NCBI GenBank assembly: GCA_023634235.1
Contig: JAMKCF010000011.1
Span: 8,475,218-8,539,217 of the forward strand
From: Pisaster brevispinus
Lineage: Eukaryota; Echinodermata; Asteroidea; Forcipulatida; Asteriidae
Length of the DNA stretch: 64,000 nt
Direction of reading: 5' to 3'
Each line of letters opens with the position of its first letter. The stretch's first letter is position 1. Shown one piece after another: positions 22,101 through 32,560 of this stretch. A program made the position numbers and the translations under genes. The notes below the pieces were generated by a model that worked only from the letters and a program-made list of their open reading frames with translations, did not search any database and was not told the origin of the DNA.

Positions 22101-24672
22101 TGACGTTTGCAAAATTAAAACATACTTTAATCTTATTTGCATTCTTAAATATTTGGAAAAATTTTTGACATCCAAATAAAAAACAAGCAAAAAACAAAAC
22201 AAAAAACAAAAAACCAAAAAAACAAACAAACAAACAAACCACCAAACACCCCAACAAACACCCCAACAAACAAACCAACAAACAAACACCCCAACACCCT
22301 AACAAACAAACAAACAAACAAACAAATGACAACTTGAATGTCACATTTTAACTTTTTGCACTTATTCAAATGATATTTAGAAACTTGTGTCATTAAATCA
22401 CCAATTTTAGCGAATTGATGCGGGTACAAATACTTTTGTATCGGAAATCGTCGTCCTTTCATTTATGATCTTCTGTATTGAGTTTCTTTATTGCATAAAG
22501 ATCAGGCGGTATCAAAGTACAACATGTTGGAAGGCTTCAACTGTTTCATGACTGAAGCGAAGAAGCCTCTTACACTATTGATAGGAGAGGGTTCTTTTTT
22601 GTCGGAGGCACCTGAAATTGCCATCAATTCAGGCGGTATCAAAGTACAACATGTTGGAAGGCTTCAACTGTTTCATGACTGAAGCGAAGAAGCCTCTTAC
22701 ACTATTGATAGGAGAGGGTTCTTTTTTGTCGGAGGCACCTGAAATTGCCGTCAATTTGTGGTTACATTGGCAGTCATTAAAGATATAAACAATAAGTTTA
22801 TTTTTTCAAAACGAACTTGTCCTCAAATTACTGCATCCTAACCAATCCACTTGTAATTTGTACTACTTGACTAGTACAACGTATTTGATGAATACAAATG
22901 GATCAAATTGCATCCATTGGTCAGTCATGACGTCAGACCAGTCAAATAAAATAAAAGCTTATATCTGTCTATGTTAGAAACAACACTTTGTGTTTTATTA
23001 ATAAGGTAAATCAACTATAATTCAGCTATTGATTACCTTCACAAACTAAAAATATATAAACAAATAAAAACAATTAAATATTCATATATAAATTAATACA
23101 TTAAAAAAGGTTTTTAAAAAGTCATCCACGGATTAGAGTATAGTTTAAATAATAACACAGTACTACGATAAAATTGTATCACTTTAAAGTCTGAAGGATA
23201 TAAAACGATAATTTTAGTGTCATTGAACATTAGTGGGAAAGATACAGCTAGGTTAAGCCAGCCGGTACCATTCATGATGGATAGAATGTCATTTAATTGA
23301 CGGCAGAAAAATCTTACCCGAGGGTCTTTTCCATGAACCTGCAGCATTAAGTGTCCACTTCCTCTCGTCGCCACTGGCTGCGTCTGCGCTATCCGTTTGG
23401 GTGTCGAACGTCAGATTGATGTCTGTCGGCGGTTCTAGAAAGTTAAATGGTAAAACCACTCCAGCCTTTATTTCGCTCAATAAAAAAAAACACCATCATG
23501 TAATAAACCACAAGGGAAACAGACATGGTAACGTTTAAATAAATTGGGGTTGTGGCAGGACTTGAACCCGCCATCTTCGGATTAACGTGCCTGGGCTTTA
23601 CCAACTGAGCTATATAGATATTCTCAATATTGGCAGTCTAATAAAAAATAAAAAAAAAATAATAATAACATAAATAAATAGATAACTAACAAATAAAACC
23701 ACACAAATCGCAAGTTATAGTAACTTAGACAATTTACTAATAATTCACAACTTTATAAGACATTTTTGAGCAAGAATGCTTCCGGATATTAAATCAGTTT
23801 AAAGTTTTCCTCCGGATGACTCGTTTAATGACTTATTCTACTGGTATTGGTTCAAACCCACACTTGAGGATCATGTAAGCCAGGATGACGTAATGCAGAC
23901 ATGGGTCATTTATTTATATCCCACCCAGCGTCAAACTGCCACTAGAAACTACATGCATGTCTAAATCAGAAGCTCGGGCAAGGGTTGGAGTGTGACCCAT
24001 GGAATTGCAAGCGTAAGCGCTTTGAGCGTCTTTTAGCCGAGTTTCTGCACTATAGTATGAGCGGTTTATTTTATCCTCATATAAGAAAAGGGCATTAAAG
24101 AAGCTTTGATAGGCATACAAAGCCGTGTCAGCTGGTTCACTTATTGATCGGCAGATGTACAGTATTTTAAGATCAGAAAACTGAAGGGAGTAACAAGGGC
24201 ATACAGACAGATTGACACAGTAACGGACAAACAATTACGCCTCTCTATGGAACTCACTGTAAGATTATCCGCTAACCATAAACAGTTCAAGACAAATACA
24301 GTGGTAATGGAGATTTCAATTAAAACCAAATAATTGGTCTCTTTTTAAAATTAATTCAGCCGGTACGTCAAAATGTTTGCACTTGATGCAATGTTCTGAC
24401 TTTGTCTCTGTCAGGTTTCAGATTTCTGTCTTTCGCAAATTAAAATGGAAAAAACACGTTTGTGGTCCATCGGAAAGCCAAGCCCCCTCCCCCCGTAAGA
24501 ACTGTTCTATCCAGGCTTTTCTTTGAAACTCTGAAATGTTAAACACAGACAAAAAAGAATAAGAAAGATATAACTTACGTAAGCTGAAGCAGTTCGTTGT
24601 GCCACATTCAACATATCTGAAAATGGCGAAGAATGTAGCTAAGGCTACGGACCACCCGTGCAATCGATGCAT
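6859..24672 (-). CDS. RTK-A: FN3-containing receptor tyrosine kinase, complete, 15 coding exons, 744 aa
   Basis: Single-pass receptor tyrosine kinase, expected to bind an extracellular ligand and autophosphorylate at the plasma membrane. Joined exons: 24672-24579, 23434-23318, 21356-21259, 17182-17126, 16830-16761, 14578-14376, 14069-14007, 12934-12826, 12497-12159, 11356-11183, 10382-10201, 9332-9249, 8870-8656, 7622-7485, 7150-6859. They sum to 2235 nt in one open frame. Seen: signal peptide about 1-23; FN3-like modules about 32-145 and 150-265; membrane helix about 323-349; glycine loop GSGQFG 411-416; VAVK Lys438; helix-C Glu455; HGDLAARN 540-547; DFG 560-562; activation-loop Tyr568 and Tyr572; WVSLET 585-590; C-lobe motif [12 protein letters not shown] 649-660. 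The C-lobe recalls Tie/FGFR kinases and [10 protein letters not shown] recalls PDGFR/KIT, so I leave the family unassigned. HGD replaces HRD; the catalytic Asp542 remains, so activity is still likely. It is a tandem paralogue of the gene at 38083-59266. Confidence 0.9.
7485..7622 (-). CDS. RTK-A coding exon 14: kinase C-lobe
   Basis: Acceptor CTGTGTGGATGTTTTAG, donor GTGAGT, phase 2 to 2, 138 nt, same length as RTK-B exon 15. It encodes [31 protein letters not shown] and [12 protein letters not shown], classic subdomains IX-X. Confidence 0.93.
8185..8310 (+). repeat. dispersed repeat, copy 1 (pair with 38595-38705)
   Basis: TTCCCATCATGCATCACT, GCATCCTGATCAA.AATTTGTACA and CATCAGCCCATCCCAG recur at 38595-38705. 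The two copies sit in different introns of the two paralogues (before and after the WSFG exon), so this is insertion and not inherited intron homology. Confidence 0.6.
8656..8870 (-). CDS. RTK-A coding exon 13: catalytic loop, DFG, activation loop
   Basis: Acceptor TCATCAAAAAG, donor GTACGT, phase 0 to 2, 215 nt, same length as RTK-B exon 14. It encodes [49 protein letters not shown] and the start of SDVWSFG. HGD occupies the HRD position. Confidence 0.94.
9249..9332 (-). CDS. RTK-A coding exon 12: short kinase insert and helix E
   Basis: Acceptor AACGGCACAG, donor GTGAGT, phase 0 to 0, 84 nt, same length as RTK-B exon 13. It encodes [17 protein letters not shown], a divergent insert, then the conserved [11 protein letters not shown]. 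Confidence 0.9.
10035..10094 (+). repeat. 30-bp tandem duplication
   Basis: Two units beginning GTTTTGGTTCCACGAGCAGT with one C/T difference, in intron 11 of RTK-A. Confidence 0.85.
10201..10382 (-). CDS. RTK-A coding exon 11: kinase helix C to hinge
   Basis: Acceptor CTACATCTAG, donor GTAAGA, phase 1 to 0, 182 nt. It encodes [32 protein letters not shown] and [17 protein letters not shown], with a Thr gatekeeper (Thr485) by alignment to other RTKs. A 62-bp stretch (10235-10296) is almost identical to RTK-B. Confidence 0.93.
11183..11356 (-). CDS. RTK-A coding exon 10: kinase N-lobe, glycine loop and VAVK
   Basis: Acceptor CACCTTGTAG, donor GTAACT, phase 1 to 1, 174 nt. It encodes [16 protein letters not shown] and SPVAVKSLK, that is subdomains I and II of a tyrosine kinase. 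The TGT codon for Cys442 is split across the intron. Confidence 0.93.
12159..12497 (-). CDS. RTK-A coding exon 9: stalk and transmembrane helix
   Basis: Acceptor CCAAAAACAG, donor GTACGT, phase 1 to 1, 339 nt. It encodes a Pro/Gln/Thr-rich stalk, a hydrophobic helix starting [15 protein letters not shown], then WCCFKRKKK as a stop-transfer signal and a cytoplasmic juxtamembrane segment. Confidence 0.92.
12826..12934 (-). CDS. RTK-A coding exon 8: end of ectodomain module 2
   Basis: Acceptor ATTAATTTAG, donor GTACAT, phase 0 to 1, 109 nt. It encodes [16 protein letters not shown] through ALPQGRLS, closing the second FN3-like module before the juxtamembrane stalk. Confidence 0.87.
13317..13885 (+). 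repeat. diverged tandem duplication, period about 360 bp
   Basis: 13317-13520 and 13680-13885 share the order CATATTC.., GAGACC.AG.ACAAAAC, AAATTCTAAAGAC.GGG, GCTCCACAAGGAA, TGTACAAAGTCTATGGG and a GTGTGTGTG run. Intron 7 of RTK-A. Confidence 0.78.
14007..14069 (-). CDS. RTK-A coding exon 7: FN3 module 2, strands E-F
   Basis: Acceptor CTTCTAATGCAG, donor GTAAGT, phase 0 to 0, 63 nt, same length as RTK-B exon 8. It encodes [12 protein letters not shown] then DDKKEYQFN, the typical FN3 L-x-Y pattern. Confidence 0.9.
14376..14578 (-). CDS. RTK-A coding exon 6: FN3 module 2, strands A-D
   Basis: Acceptor GTTTATTACAG, donor GTATGT, phase 1 to 0, 203 nt. It encodes [15 protein letters not shown] through EEVIPATR, including the FN3 core [13 protein letters not shown]. 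In RTK-A it joins directly to exon 5; RTK-B has an extra small exon at this junction. Confidence 0.9.
15743..15968. mobile_element. GACCC-family palindromic MITE, copy 1
   Basis: Ends ACTCCCGGGT and ACCCGGGAGT are perfect 10-bp inverted repeats. The body is full of GACCC/GGGTC and TGACCAAGAAATTGGTCA-type motifs. 226 bp in intron 5 of RTK-A. Confidence 0.75.
16761..16830 (-). CDS. RTK-A coding exon 5: end of FN3 module 1
   Basis: Acceptor TTTTCATATTACTCAG, donor GTAAGA, phase 0 to 1, 70 nt. It encodes [15 protein letters not shown] through YEFSP. Length and phase are identical to RTK-B exon 5. Confidence 0.87.
17126..17182 (-). CDS. RTK-A coding exon 4: FN3 module 1, strands E-F
   Basis: Phase 0 to 0, 57 nt, donor GTAAGT. 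It encodes [19 protein letters not shown], the tyrosine-corner region of an FN3 fold. An alternative AG 4 nt downstream would break the frame. The chosen acceptor gives exactly the 19 codons of the RTK-B counterpart. Confidence 0.85.
18511..18870. mobile_element. PIF/Harbinger-like MITE with 33-bp perfect terminal inverted repeats
   Basis: The ends are inverted copies starting GGCCAAGTAAAATAAGAAAC, identical over 33 bp. They are flanked by TAA on both sides (18508-18510, 18871-18873). A 3-bp TAA duplication and GGC-type ends fit PIF/Harbinger elements. 360 bp, no coding capacity; the interior is itself partly palindromic. It lies in intron 3 of RTK-A. Confidence 0.82.
19585..19740 (-). repeat. 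dispersed repeat, copy 1 (pair with 29260-29425)
   Basis: Its reverse complement contains CTAAGCTGGAC, CCTAGAGGGG.TGTCAATCAAC, CAGGACAAA and AAAATCGGT, which occur in the same order in the plus strand at 29260-29425. It sits in intron 3 of RTK-A. Confidence 0.65.
19970..20205 (+). repeat. CAAA-rich low-complexity tract
   Basis: AAACAAACACC-type sequence with A-runs, no fixed period. Open frames seen on the minus strand here (Cys/Phe/Val/Leu-rich) are artefacts of the tract. Confidence 0.85.
21259..21356 (-). CDS. RTK-A coding exon 3: middle of FN3 module 1
   Basis: Acceptor TTTAATGCAG, donor GTAACT, phase 1 to 0, 98 nt. It encodes [14 protein letters not shown] through [12 protein letters not shown] second in-frame AG (exon starting at 21341) exists, but only the longer form is kept here because RTK-B aligns with it. 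Confidence 0.85.
21463..21674. mobile_element. GACCC-family palindromic MITE, copy 2
   Basis: Begins AAAACTCC and ends GGGAGTTTT. Inverted arms contain GTCAGACTTGACCC and GGCAAGTCTGACCC. 212 bp in intron 2 of RTK-A. Confidence 0.78.
22180..22326 (+). repeat. CAAA-rich low-complexity tract
   Basis: ACAAACAAACAAACC and CACCCCAACAAAC motifs, similar in type to the tract at 19970. Intron 2 of RTK-A. Confidence 0.85.
22502..22755 (+). repeat. 127-bp tandem duplication
   Basis: 22502-22628 and 22629-22755 match base for base except one A/G difference near the right end (GCCATCAAT against GCCGTCAAT). Noncoding, in intron 2 of RTK-A. Confidence 0.95.
23318..23434 (-). CDS. RTK-A coding exon 2: first half of FN3 module 1
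   Basis: Acceptor TTTCTAG, donor GTAAGA, phase 1 to 1, 117 nt. It encodes [15 protein letters not shown] through GSWKRPSG, with the Trp/Pro pattern of FN3 strands A-C. Confidence 0.88.
23549..23613 (-). repeat. tRNA-derived SINE head, copy 1
   Basis: On the minus strand it has an A box TAGCTCAGTTGGTAAAGC and a B box GGGTTCAAGTCC spaced as in a tRNA promoter. The acceptor stem does not close, so it is a SINE-type relic. It lies just upstream of exon 2 of RTK-A. Confidence 0.65.
24579..24672 (-). CDS. RTK-A coding exon 1: start and signal peptide
   Basis: ATG at 24672-24670 opens a hydrophobic leader ([12 protein letters not shown] core) followed by [11 protein letters not shown]. The exon ends one base into a codon before a GTAAGT donor. 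The end (NCFSL) matches the end of exon 1 in RTK-B (LCFSSL), which supports this start and the splice site. Confidence 0.88.
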
Positions 24673-24863
24673 GGCGTGAATAAATGTGGGGTATTAACTT
24701 TATTCCAGTCACATCTCGCACAGCTGATTCCTTAAGATAGCAAATTCCTTACAAATTGTTTGGAGAAGTTCAACCTCTGAAAGCTGTTGAAACCACGCTG
24801 TAATACTCGATTGTGCTGGCGCTCCTTGGTCTATCAGTATGACAGACAAGAGGTGCGTCATTA

Positions 24864-24893
24864 ATGCAAATGAAGAGAACGTGGGCGTCCAAT
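24864..24893. promoter_or_regulatory. octamer and CCAAT box upstream of RTK-A
   Basis: ATGCAAAT (24864-24871) and CCAAT (24889-24893) lie 190-220 bp upstream of the RTK-A start codon. Both are classical metazoan promoter elements (POU and NF-Y sites). There is no visible TATA box at a clear distance, and the transcription start is unknown. Confidence 0.4.
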
Positions 24894-26517
24894 CACTGTG
24901 CTTTGCGCAATATTCCCAAATTGTAGGCGAGCTGATTTAGCATGCGGGGGTGGAATGGGTGGTTGTGGTGGTGGTGGGTGGGGGGGGGGGGGGACACAAA
25001 ACCTCGAAGACCACCATTATGAATTTGTATTGAAGTTAATGGTTGAATGATTTAACAGTTGGGCAGCAGATTGAATGGAGAGGCTTTAGTGTCATGAAGC
25101 TACACAGCGTTAACATTTATGCAGACTGGAAATTAAGATGTAAAAACAAAAGGGGAGACAAAGCTTGAATGTTAAAACAGCAAAAACTTTGACCTTTTCA
25201 CACCGTTGTCTACAGAATCCCCTTGGAGAAATTAACAAGTGTCCATTTACCCGGACATTGATGTATTGAGGGAAACCTGATCTTAACGCTATATGAACAA
25301 TATTGTAATGTCCAGTGAGAATATAATTACTGTTGTAGCATTTCGATAAATAGTTTTCCCCCGTAACAATTCCCCGTCAAATGTATTTATGCCAATTCTC
25401 CCGAAGTGTAAAGCAGACGAAGGCATTGCTTTCACCAGCTATAGTTTTATCTCACACTTTTATCTAAATTTTCACACGAAAGGGAAAAACTTCAGTTTCA
25501 AATTAACTATTAAAAATTGTTATGATTACATTTTGACTGTGTTGGTTTCTATTGTGTTTAAAGAGGCACGTTGCCTTCAAATCTCTCAAAATGTTGCAGT
25601 TTTGGATTTTACTCCTTTATCCTTTTAAAGAGTTGATCATTCACTTAGACACCTTGAGTGTGTTGTAATAAGTGAGTGGTGACAAAAAAACCCCATAATC
25701 TTTCCTCTTGAAACACAACTAGCGGAACATACGGTTGGCCATTTTGTTGCGGTTTAAAAATGTGGTCCTTATACAAAATAGCGGACTGTGTTCTGTCTAA
25801 GTTTACAAGAAATCTACACAATTTCAAGGGATATTTATGTAAATCATTATATTCTACTTCAAACATATCTTGTCAACCATGTATTCATTTCAAAACGCTT
25901 TTTATAGCCCAAAGCGCCCAACCCGAAGGCAACGTGCCCTTTTAAAAATAGTGTCTCGGTCCTACTAGTAAAAGCATTAAATTAATTTGTTGAATTTTCA
26001 TTACCTAAAGGAGAAAATAAATCGTATGTTTCGGAAAGACTACGTCCGATCCTATCATCCAGTTTTCAGGAAACAAATTACAACACACAGACAATTAGTT
26101 TCATCACGTAAGATGATGATTTTTTTCGAGAAGCAGAGGTAGGTCTGTAGCCAGCCACTCTCTTTTCTACAGATATTTCTTATGGTAAAGGTGTCACCAG
26201 TGTGTCTGACCTGGTTCCTCCTGCCAGGGTGTTTGTGCTTGAAACCAGACTTTTTGCTTGTTCTCACCCACACACTCTTGCTTTGCTGAGATGTATAACA
26301 AAGAGCCATTCCATTAGCTTTATTCCACGTACTACTTCTCTTTGGAAACTCCTTGCCTCTTGCCCGGTGCATGTTTCCCTCTATCCTACAATGTGGACTG
26401 TTTTAAGAGGAACATAAATTCCCACCTTCAGTTCCCCTGAGTTAAATGTTTTTCTCCCGGTTGCCCATTACCAAGAGTGGATTTGAGTCTTGTTTGGGGC
26501 AAACTGACATACCCCTC

Positions 26518-26670
26518 CCCAACCCCCCCCCCACCCAAAAAAAAAATATATATATATAATAATAAATAAATAAAATAACAATAAAACAAAATACAAAAAA
26601 AAAAGAAAAAATAAACAAACAAACAAAAACAAAACAAAATAAAAACAGAAAAGAAAACAAAAACAAAAGT
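26518..26670 (+). repeat. A-rich low-complexity tract
   Basis: C-run, TATATATA and AATAAATA, then A/C runs. The minus-strand Phe/Cys-rich frames are artefacts. Confidence 0.85.
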
Positions 26671-26842
26671 GCTTCATGTTCTGTGAGAAATTTTGTGCAT
26701 GTTCGGTTGGTCAGATCGTTATAAGCAATCGAGTGTTTCTTTTTACAGGAAACAGGTTTTCAGGAAAAAAATAAATCCCAGAAAAAAGTGCACCTCTTTA
26801 TTTTTATTTTTTGATGAAAAAAACAAACCCAAAGGCCTAGGC

Positions 26843-26905
26843 CTACTTTGAACCTGCGACCTCTGGATTAACGTGTCTGCGCTCTACCAACTGAACCATC
26901 GAGCA
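26843..26905 (-). repeat. tRNA-derived SINE head, copy 2
   Basis: Minus strand: GGTTCAGTTGGTAGAGCG and GCAGGTTCAAAGTAGG around CACGTTAATCCAGAGGTC, the same internal block as the copies at 23549 and 27986. Confidence 0.65.
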
Positions 26906-27985
26906 CTAATTTGCGGTCTCCGTATTATTGTCAATATCTTTAAGTTTGTCCAAATCCTGAAATATTAACAATTGAGCTCGACATTAAAAATGGTATTCAC
27001 GTTACTTATGCTTTGAACGTACTATTATTATTAGAAACTAGTCTTCGTTTGAGTCTTTAAAACATTACCAAGACAAATTATTAAGAACATTTAAGATTTG
27101 AGAAAATTCAAAGCCCAGTGAAGTTATGTTATGCAACGCAGACAAATAATATTTCAAAAAAAAAAAAAATGCTCCAAGCTAAACCTATGTACAGAGTATT
27201 TTGGTTTGGATACATAGAATACCCCCACCCCTCCTACTCAGTGTTTCTTTTAATTTTCTTCTTCCGGGTAACTCGAGACAGTTTGAAATTACTCTGAGTG
27301 CTCCTTCCTTGGTTACGGTTTAGACTTATGATCCACTGGGTTTGAGTTTAATCGGTTGTCCCATTTTCCTGGCGCTCCGAGCGTACATATCAGAAAGCAT
27401 TGTTTGTGCTTAATGGAGTACGGGTAATTACCCACGGCCAGTCCAAGAAAAAGAAAAAGGATATCAAATTGAGATCGTGTCGCCTGAAATCAACTCAGAA
27501 TTTGTGGGAGTTTTTCTCTCATTGTGCCCTGCAGTTTCTCTGAATCGGACACATTTATTTATATTTCGATTCAAGTTTGTCCTTTTAACTCAAACTCATG
27601 AAGGTGCTGAATTAATGAAATATCAACATTTAAATCTAAAAAAACACCGACTGATACGTTTCAACAGGTATAGGTTTAAACTGAAACACCTTGCGACTAG
27701 ATCACCGATCTATTGAAAAAACACCACAGGCCTAATTCCATATTCTGTTCAGTACAAAATTTGCTAAAATCCCAACAATCATGCTATAAACAGAATGTAC
27801 AAATGTCTCAACTACCGAACAAATGGGTTGTTACCATTTAAAATCACGCACTATTTTATGCGTCATGCAACCATGCAACCATGCGACCGCTCCAGACTTG
27901 TTTCCTACAATTTTTTGTGAAGCAAATTCTTTCCTTACACAAACATTTTTTTTTGAACTTTTGGGTCGATCAAAGCAAACAAAAA

Positions 27986-28060
27986 CGACTAGAGCGGGTT
28001 TTTAACCTGCGGCCTCCGGATGAACGTGCCGGCGCTCGACCAACTGAGCTATCTAGCCCT
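27986..28060 (-). repeat. tRNA-derived SINE head, copy 3
   Basis: Minus strand: AGATAGCTCAGTTGGTCGAG, CACGTTCATCCGGAGGCC and GCAGGTTAAAAACCCGC. It is the longest of the three, with the 5' GGGCTAG preserved. Confidence 0.68.
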
Positions 28061-29259
28061 AAATGGGGACCAAGTTATAACGGCATCACGTAATGCTTGT
28101 AAGTATTTCTTATTGCATAACTCTGTTGTTAGCAAATATGACTATCAAACAACTGTTATTCACTGCAAAGAATTAATATTAAAAATCGGCTTAGTCTTTG
28201 ACAACATCAAGACGTCGATTGAAAAAATAAGAATAAGTTCTATATTTAGGTCAAGTCCGGCCAAGATGGTCGAGCGAGGCCATCTGCCGATCAATTTTTT
28301 TTTATTGCCACGACTCCTTTTTTTATCAATTAAGGAGAAGGAAAAAAAAGGCAAGAAAAAAGTGTACCTTTAATACTTCATTCCACGATATCGACAGGAT
28401 GGTTTACAAGAAGCCAGTCACGTCTTGTATACTATGTATCAAGTTAACCCAATGTCTGTATGCCGAAGCGGATAAAACGGGTCCATTGATTGCTTTCCCG
28501 GGGTACAATTTCAGTCCATTCTGCAACAAGAAAAGGAACTTTTGTCTTTATCGCGTGTAAGACTATAGCTGATGGTACGGGCTATTCATCCACTGGTTGC
28601 GCTATTAGAGTCCGTAGTGCCTGAATAACAGCTCTGTTTGTCTGTCGACTGTCTAGCTGTTTGACTGTGACTCCCCCAAATGTTTTTCTCATTCGAGATA
28701 GACTGAAGAGAGATCTTTATACTTGTCTGTTTTACTGTTTTGTGGATGACAATAATTATAATTAAATGCCGTCATTCTGAATGTGGTTTCCCTTTTCCCA
28801 TGTGTGTTTTCTTTTTCTATGTGCTATTTTACTTGTTAATGTTTGTTTGTTTGTTTGTATGTTTTATTGAATGTGTGTTGGGCAAATAAACTCCTTCTAT
28901 TACTAGAATTGCGTAATCGAAAAATTAAATCTAAACACCCCCCGAAAAAAAACCCCAAAACCCACAAAAAACACAGAGTCTTTATTTTCTCTGTACATAG
29001 GCCCCTATTTAATAGTAGGGCATGTGATTAAATTATCTCAAGAACAAGCCAATAGCCTGGAGGTAAATGGAGCCCCAATCAAGTAGCCTACGTAAACGCA
29101 GCCATGGCGCAAATAACAATTGCAACACTTAACATGATGTGGCTCTCTACCTACAAGGCCGATAATGCCTACACAAGCAGTGAGGACCGTTGTCACTAGC
29201 ACATACTGACATTATTTTAACATTTCCATTGTCTTAACCACATCGTGTACACACCGATC

Positions 29260-29425
29260 AGGTCATAATATTCCATACTATCCTAAGCTGGACCGTGCCA
29301 CACGTCCTAGAGGGGGTGTCAATCAACACCGGAATAGTGTTTTGGTCAGGACAAACCTTTGGCGGCATTCTGTGAGTACAAAATCGGTACGCCAATATTG
29401 TCAATGAAACTAAATTATAGAGCTT
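29260..29425 (+). repeat. dispersed repeat, copy 2
   Basis: CCTAAGCTGGACCGTGCC, TCCTAGAGGGGGTGTCAATC and ACAAAATCGGTACGCCAATA match the inverted copy at 19585-19740. No coding sense found. Confidence 0.65.
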
Positions 29426-30684
29426 AATTAACTAAGCAAAAAAATGTCCTAAATTAATCCAGGCAATAGCTGTAACCAATACACTTAGATAACAAAATTG
29501 CTGGGGGAAAAAAGCAAAACAAAACCCTCTATACCTATGGAAAAGGTTTGAAAGCTTGTGCTGACAACGTACGACGGGGACGTTGCAACTAAACATGTCC
29601 CTCGCTTGAGTCAAGTGTTATTTGCTGGTACGTGGTTGCAACTACATTTTGGTCCGGGGCTTCAATATAGGTTTCGGACACACGACGTGTGCTGCACATA
29701 CGAGCGATGTACCTTAATATTTGTATCAGTACATCTTACGACATTATGTGATTGTTCAAAGGCTCGGGCAGCAGTAGATTAACCGGCTACAGATGCAAAA
29801 CAGTCACGTTGAGTCCAATCAACTGAATATCGTCCGTCGTTGATGTCCTCAAGAGTTTTAATAACATTTACCTTGGATTTTATTTTTGGATGTTCAGCGG
29901 TTTCACGCAATCCATTAGAACAATTATCCACTCTACCTGCGGGCTGCTCAAGAGTTTATCTATCAAGCCATCTCGACCTTCAAGGGAGTGTTTGCTCCCA
30001 GTTTTCTTGATGCTCGATCCATTCGTATACAAACTCGATGCAGGAAAATAAAAGTAAAGCATTTTTCTGGTATGCAAAAGTCATAGCATAAGTGTCAAAA
30101 GTTTGGAAAATATGTAAATTTCAGATTACCGCTAAAAAGTCAACGTTTTTGTAAGGGTGATTTAGGTTATCCAGCCCTCTACTTTTCAGTAAAACACACC
30201 TGATACACCCAACGTTTGGTGTCAAGTCTTAGATTTTGCTGGTTTGCATTGTTTATTTTTATTTTTTTCATTGCAACAATCAAAACAAGCGAGCATGATT
30301 TTGGAGGTCTTTAAACACAGTTATTCAACCGAAATACTTCTCTGCATGATTGGTAGGGCTGGTAACCCTGAATGGGAGCGTCTTCAATTTGACACTATAA
30401 GGTTTATGTGTGTGGACGAACCTTCACAATTATAACTATGGTAATTAGCCCCCAATTATTTTCCCATATTGTTCCCCATTATGTGATATTCCAAGGGTAG
30501 AGCAAATCAAAGGGTGAACTTACGTGATTATGGTCGGAATATACTAATTTGTCCCCTGACTATCAGCACATCAACAATCCCCATGCATGTTGTATTAGCG
30601 CGCAGCAAACTTCCCAGGACAAATAACGGGTGTAAAAACAATCTAATCCCAAGAAGGATTTGAAACTTTGCATGGCGGAAGTAT

Positions 30685-30905
30685 AACTAAGTAAGGCTTG
30701 CGGTAACACCATGTGGAACTCTCTTTGAGTAGTGTAGGTTCTGAAAAGAACCGGTGGTTAACGACTCAACGTTTCGATCAGTATGCTCTGATCGTCTTCC
30801 AGGAGAATGCTGATCGAACGTCGAGTCGTTAACCACCGGTTCTTTTCAGAACCCACACTACTCAAAGAGATTTCCACATGGTGTTACCGCAAGCCTTACT
30901 TAGTA
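30685..30905. mobile_element. foldback (long inverted repeat) element
   Basis: Two arms of about 100 bp run from TAACTAAGTAAGGCTTGCGG to its inverse at the right, meeting near 30795. Both arms contain GCGGTAACACCATGTG, TTCTGAAAAGAACCGG and GGTTAACGACTC. A small spacer TGCTCTGATCGTCTTCCAGG separates them. A diverged single-orientation relative lies at 35282-35545. Confidence 0.85.
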
Positions 30906-31442
30906 ATCTAATCCCAGTCCAAACCTATGTTGTTCAACCAATTGCAATGGAGGCCTAACTGCGTAGGTGACATGGGACTTGTCAGGTGACTTTGTGGAAG
31001 GTAAAATCATCATGAATATTCATTTGTGTCTGAAGGTTTAGCCTCCCTCCCAGAAATCGGATGGACTTTACTGGTTAACTCTGAGAGTTAAACTAGCAGT
31101 TTATAATTAAACCCACTCCGGCACCTTGATGACGCGTTATCTAAAATGTGTGCATGCATAAGCGACAACATGCTTTTAATGTAATGTAATTTATCTTAAA
31201 ACTGTCATTGATCAAAATAATACCTGACTCAGCTCTAATACTCAACTCATTCTTATCCTGACTGAAAACCTTATCGAGTTTGCATTTTGTTCAAGTGGAA
31301 CATTATTATTGTAACTCACCTTTACGGCAATAACCAAGGAAGTAGTGGTATCCATTTTTACCCCAATCCCCTCAAAAAAAAAACTAAACAAAAACTAAAA
31401 CCCAAACAAACAAAACATCAACAACAACAACAACAACAACAA

Positions 31443-32402
<960 letters not shown>

Positions 32403-32449
32403 CAACAACTAAATCTCCTGTTAAAAACCCAAATAAAGACATAAACATA

Positions 32450-32560
32450 AATAATTGAATTAAATTAAAAATAAATAAATGATAAATCTAATATGAATAC
32501 AATAAATAAATAAAAATAAATAAATAACAAAAATACATAAACAAATAATCTTTTATAATA
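32450..32560 (+). repeat. AAAT-rich tract next to the CAG array
   Basis: Irregular AAATAAATAAATG-type sequence following the CAA end of the CAG array. Confidence 0.8.

Larger units (their letters stand above)
24673..31418. other. intergenic stretch upstream of RTK-A
   Basis: Holds the octamer/CCAAT region, two SINE heads (26843, 27986), an A-rich tract, one dispersed repeat and the foldback element. A G-run at 24979-24993 could be polymorphic. No exon with support was found. Confidence 0.6.

Noticed and set aside
23549..28060. Functional tRNA genes
   Set aside because: A and B boxes are present but the acceptor stems do not pair and anticodon arms are not closed. Three near-relatives in 4.5 kb fit a SINE better.
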